DNA of 39,393 nucleotides from Gaiellaceae bacterium. Its GTDB lineage: Bacteria; Actinomycetota; Thermoleophilia; Gaiellales; Gaiellaceae. Within the stretch, counting starts at the first letter, position 1; each line of letters starts with the position of its first letter. The position numbers and the translations under genes are program-made. Positions 37,630 through 39,393 of this stretch are shown here, piece by piece. The stretch spans positions 1 through 39,393 of the forward strand of contig JAJTCQ010000010.1 of the NCBI GenBank assembly GCA_021323315.1, written 5' to 3'. The notes below the pieces were generated by a model that was not told the DNA's origin, did not search any database, and saw only the letters and a program-made list of their open reading frames with translations.

Positions 37630-38973
37630 ATGTCGCCGCAGCGGCGCACCGCGCTCGTCTCGGTCGGGGCCGCGTGTCTGCTCGTCGCGATCAAGCTCGT
37701 GGCCGGCTTCGCCAGCTCGAGCCTCGGGCTGCTCGCGGAGGCCGCGCACTCGGGGACAGACCTTGCCGCCGCGCTCTTGACCTTCTTCGCCGTCTCGGTC
37801 GCGGTTCGTCCGGCCGACCGCGGGCATCCGTGGGGTCACGGCAAGGCGCAGAACCTCGCAGCGCTCGGGGAAGCCGGCTTCCTCATCCTCGTCAGCGTCG
37901 GCATCGCCGTCGTGGCGATCCTTCGGCTGGCAGGCGTCGTCGAGTTCGAGGTGGAGCCGACGGCGTGGACGTTCGCGGCTATCGCGCTGGTGCTCGCCAT
38001 CGACGCCTCGCGAACAATCGTCTCGTTGCGAGGCGCGCGTCTCTACTCCAGTGACGCGCTCCTCGCCAACGCGCTCCATTTCGGGAGCGACTTCGCCGGC
38101 ACGATCGCGGTCCTCGCGGGCCTCGTCGCGGCGTCTGCGGGATTCCCCGCCGCAGACTCGATCGCCGCCCTCTTCGTGTCGGGCCTCGTCGTCGCCGCCG
38201 CGACACGACTCGCCGGCAGGAATGTGGACGTACTCATGGATCGCTCGCCCGAGGACGACACCCGCGTCGCCCGTCAGGCGATCGCGCGACTCGAGCCTCC
38301 CGTCGAGCTTCGGCGGCTGCGGCTCCGGCGCGCCGGCGGCGAGCGCTTTGCGGACGTCGTCATCGGCGTCGCGCCCGGCGCGGCGATCGGACAGGGGCAT
38401 GCGGCTGCAGACCGCGTCGAGCAAGCGCTCCACGACGCGCTCCCGGGCATCGATGCCGTGGTGCACGTCGAGCCCCAGGCGGGCGAGACTGCGATTCGCG
38501 AGCGCGTCCTTGCTGCCGCTCTGACCGTCTCCCACGTGCGCGAGATCCACAACCTGACCGTTCTCGACGTCGACGGGAGCGTCGAGGTGTCGCTCCACGT
38601 CAAGCTCCCCGGCCATCTGTCGCTCGTCCACGCGCACGAGATCGCAGAACAGGTCGAGGCGGCAATCGTGTCCCAGGTGCCCGAGGTCGAGTCCGCCCAG
38701 ACACACCTCGAGCCGATTCGCGAGACCGCCGCGGCAGCTCAGGTCCACGTCGACACGGCAGCGATCGAGGCTGCCGTCCGAGAGGTGACCGGCGCGGAGC
38801 CGCGGGACGTTCGCGTAGTGCTCACCGACGAGGGCGTCGTCGTGTTCCTGACGCTCGGGCTCGGCGCCGGGGGCTCGCTGGCCGACGCGCACGGCCAGGC
38901 CAGCGCGATCGAGGAGCGAGTGCGACGCGCAGTGCCGGCGATCGCCGACGTCGTGGTCCACACCGAGCCCTAG
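37630..38973 (+). CDS. Cation diffusion facilitator with three C-terminal repeats
   Basis: A 447-residue CDF metal exporter (usual length about 300). Six membrane helices lie in about residues 8-200. The transport site is His40-x3-Asp44 (EAAHSGTDL) and His150-x3-Asp154 (ALHFGSDFA), an HD/HD set usual for zinc-type CDFs. The cytoplasmic part holds three ferredoxin-like dimerisation modules instead of one, ending respectively in VVHVEP (277-282), QTHLEP (357-362) and VVHTEP (442-447). Each has a pattern of helix plus strands and a terminal His-x-Glu-Pro. Metal sensing may thus be amplified. Substrate not decidable (Zn, Fe, Mn or Co). Confidence 0.9.
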   Translation: MSPQRRTALVSVGAACLLVAIKLVAGFASSSLGLLAEAAHSGTDLAAALLTFFAVSVAVRPADRGHPWGHGKAQNLAALGEAGFLILVSVGIAVVAILRLAGVVEFEVEPTAWTFAAIALVLAIDASRTIVSLRGARLYSSDALLANALHFGSDFAGTIAVLAGLVAASAGFPAADSIAALFVSGLVVAAATRLAGRNVDVLMDRSPEDDTRVARQAIARLEPPVELRRLRLRRAGGERFADVVIGVAPGAAIGQGHAAADRVEQALHDALPGIDAVVHVEPQAGETAIRERVLAAALTVSHVREIHNLTVLDVDGSVEVSLHVKLPGHLSLVHAHEIAEQVEAAIVSQVPEVESAQTHLEPIRETAAAAQVHVDTAAIEAAVREVTGAEPRDVRVVLTDEGVVVFLTLGLGAGGSLADAHGQASAIEERVRRAVPAIADVVVHTEP

Positions 38974-39051
38974 TCGCAGGATCCCGCACTACGAGCGGTT
39001 TCGCTAGCCGTCTCGCACACCTTTTCTCGTATCGACTGAAGGAGGGTCAGG
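38974..39051 (+). promoter_or_regulatory. Leader of the solute-binding protein gene with Shine-Dalgarno
   Basis: Only this plus-strand gene, besides otsAB, has a clear leader: GGAGGG at 39041-39046, 5 nt before ATG 39052. The upstream region is relatively AT-rich near 39020-39035 (CTTTTCTCGTATCGACT), a likely promoter site, but no hexamer is convincing. Confidence 0.45.
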
Positions 39052-39393
39052 ATGAAACGACGGACGAGCTCAATTGCTGCGCTCGGGTTGCTTCTCGTGC
39101 TGGTCGCCGCGTTCGTACCGGCGGCAGGGCTGGCGGGGAGCGCCGGGTCGTCGCAGACGACGACCGTTTCCCTTGCTGGCTGGGCATCGAGTCCGGAGGA
39201 AACGGCCGCTCTCAACCGGACGATCGCGCAGTTCGAGCGCCTCAACCGCAACATCGACGTCGACTACACGCCGATCTCGGGCGACTACGACGCGGCGATG
39301 CTCGCCCGGTTCGCGGCCAAGCGGCCACCCGACGTCTTCTACGTCGACTCACTCGACCTGTTCGACTACCAGCCCGCCCTGGAGCCGCTCAAC
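39052..39393 (+). CDS. ABC-type sugar solute-binding protein, 3' end missing
   Basis: The first 114 residues of an extracellular solute-binding protein (family 1 type). A Sec signal peptide is clear: MKRRTSSIAALGLLLVLVAA, hydrophobic core, then AGLAGSAGSS with a probable cleavage after an A-x-A-like site; no lipobox Cys is present. The mature start resembles sugar binders: TVSLAGWASSPEETAALNRTIAQFERLNRNIDVDYTPISGDYDAAMLARFAAKRPPDVFYVDS, that is, strand, helix, the xVxYxPxxGDYD segment and PPDVFYVDS. The ABC permease genes would follow outside the window. Start ATG 39052 has a good Shine-Dalgarno. Confidence 0.88.
   Translation, partial: MKRRTSSIAALGLLLVLVAAFVPAAGLAGSAGSSQTTTVSLAGWASSPEETAALNRTIAQFERLNRNIDVDYTPISGDYDAAMLARFAAKRPPDVFYVDSLDLFDYQPALEPLN

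Noticed and set aside
37573-38961. 462-residue minus-strand frame
   Set aside because: Antisense to the CDF gene; no recognisable motif.

Overview
The window is GC-rich DNA from a bacterial chromosome. No tRNA, rRNA, CRISPR array, IS element or phage gene is visible. It most likely comes from a deep-branching actinobacterium of the class Thermoleophilia (Gaiellales or Solirubrobacterales type). That placement is an inference from base composition, GTG starts, SD-less genes, a GH15 enzyme beside a fused otsA-otsB gene, and DUF4396/DUF6328 proteins.

Layout. 1-1753: end of a thioredoxin-fold gene, then a GNAT/EamA pair on the minus strand. 1815-9912: purine biosynthesis on the plus strand (purL-purF, then purM-purN-purH), split by a minus-strand ctaG plus a frameshifted DUF1295 membrane protein. 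9935-12856: a dead cupin gene, cystathionine beta-synthase and a second EamA transporter. 12978-17055: divergent trehalose genes (GH15 hydrolase; fused trehalose-phosphate synthase/phosphatase). 17211-18849: a DUF6328 protein and an adenosine-deaminase homologue, separated by a hairpin element with flanking direct repeats. 18974-20353: a decayed DUF4396 gene and a ring-cleaving dioxygenase. 20393-23596: a glycosyltransferase-flippase-glycerate kinase operon. 23639-26911: a cNMP-binding protein, xseB-xseA and a K+/H+ antiporter. 26951-30521: small, coiled-coil and membrane proteins, a UbiE-type methyltransferase and two unknown genes. 30505-34303: fabL with a small partner, a SMUG1-type uracil-DNA glycosylase, a third EamA transporter and 4-hydroxyphenylpyruvate dioxygenase. 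34286-38973: a 1096-residue cyclase/ATPase/TPR regulator and a cation diffusion facilitator with three C-terminal repeats. 39052-end: start of an extracellular solute-binding lipoprotein-like or secreted protein.

The strongest signal that gene calling does not explain is in the non-coding DNA. About 18 genes have a -10-like TANNNT hexamer ending only 6-9 nt before the start codon and no Shine-Dalgarno sequence, which fits leaderless transcription. In three tandem pairs the upstream stop codon is itself the first half of that hexamer, with exactly 9 nt between stop and next start. Several stop codons lie at the centre or in the loop of palindromes. Three accessory genes carry multiple or single disabling lesions while the biosynthetic genes around them are intact. 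I see no defence island or obvious new multi-gene system.
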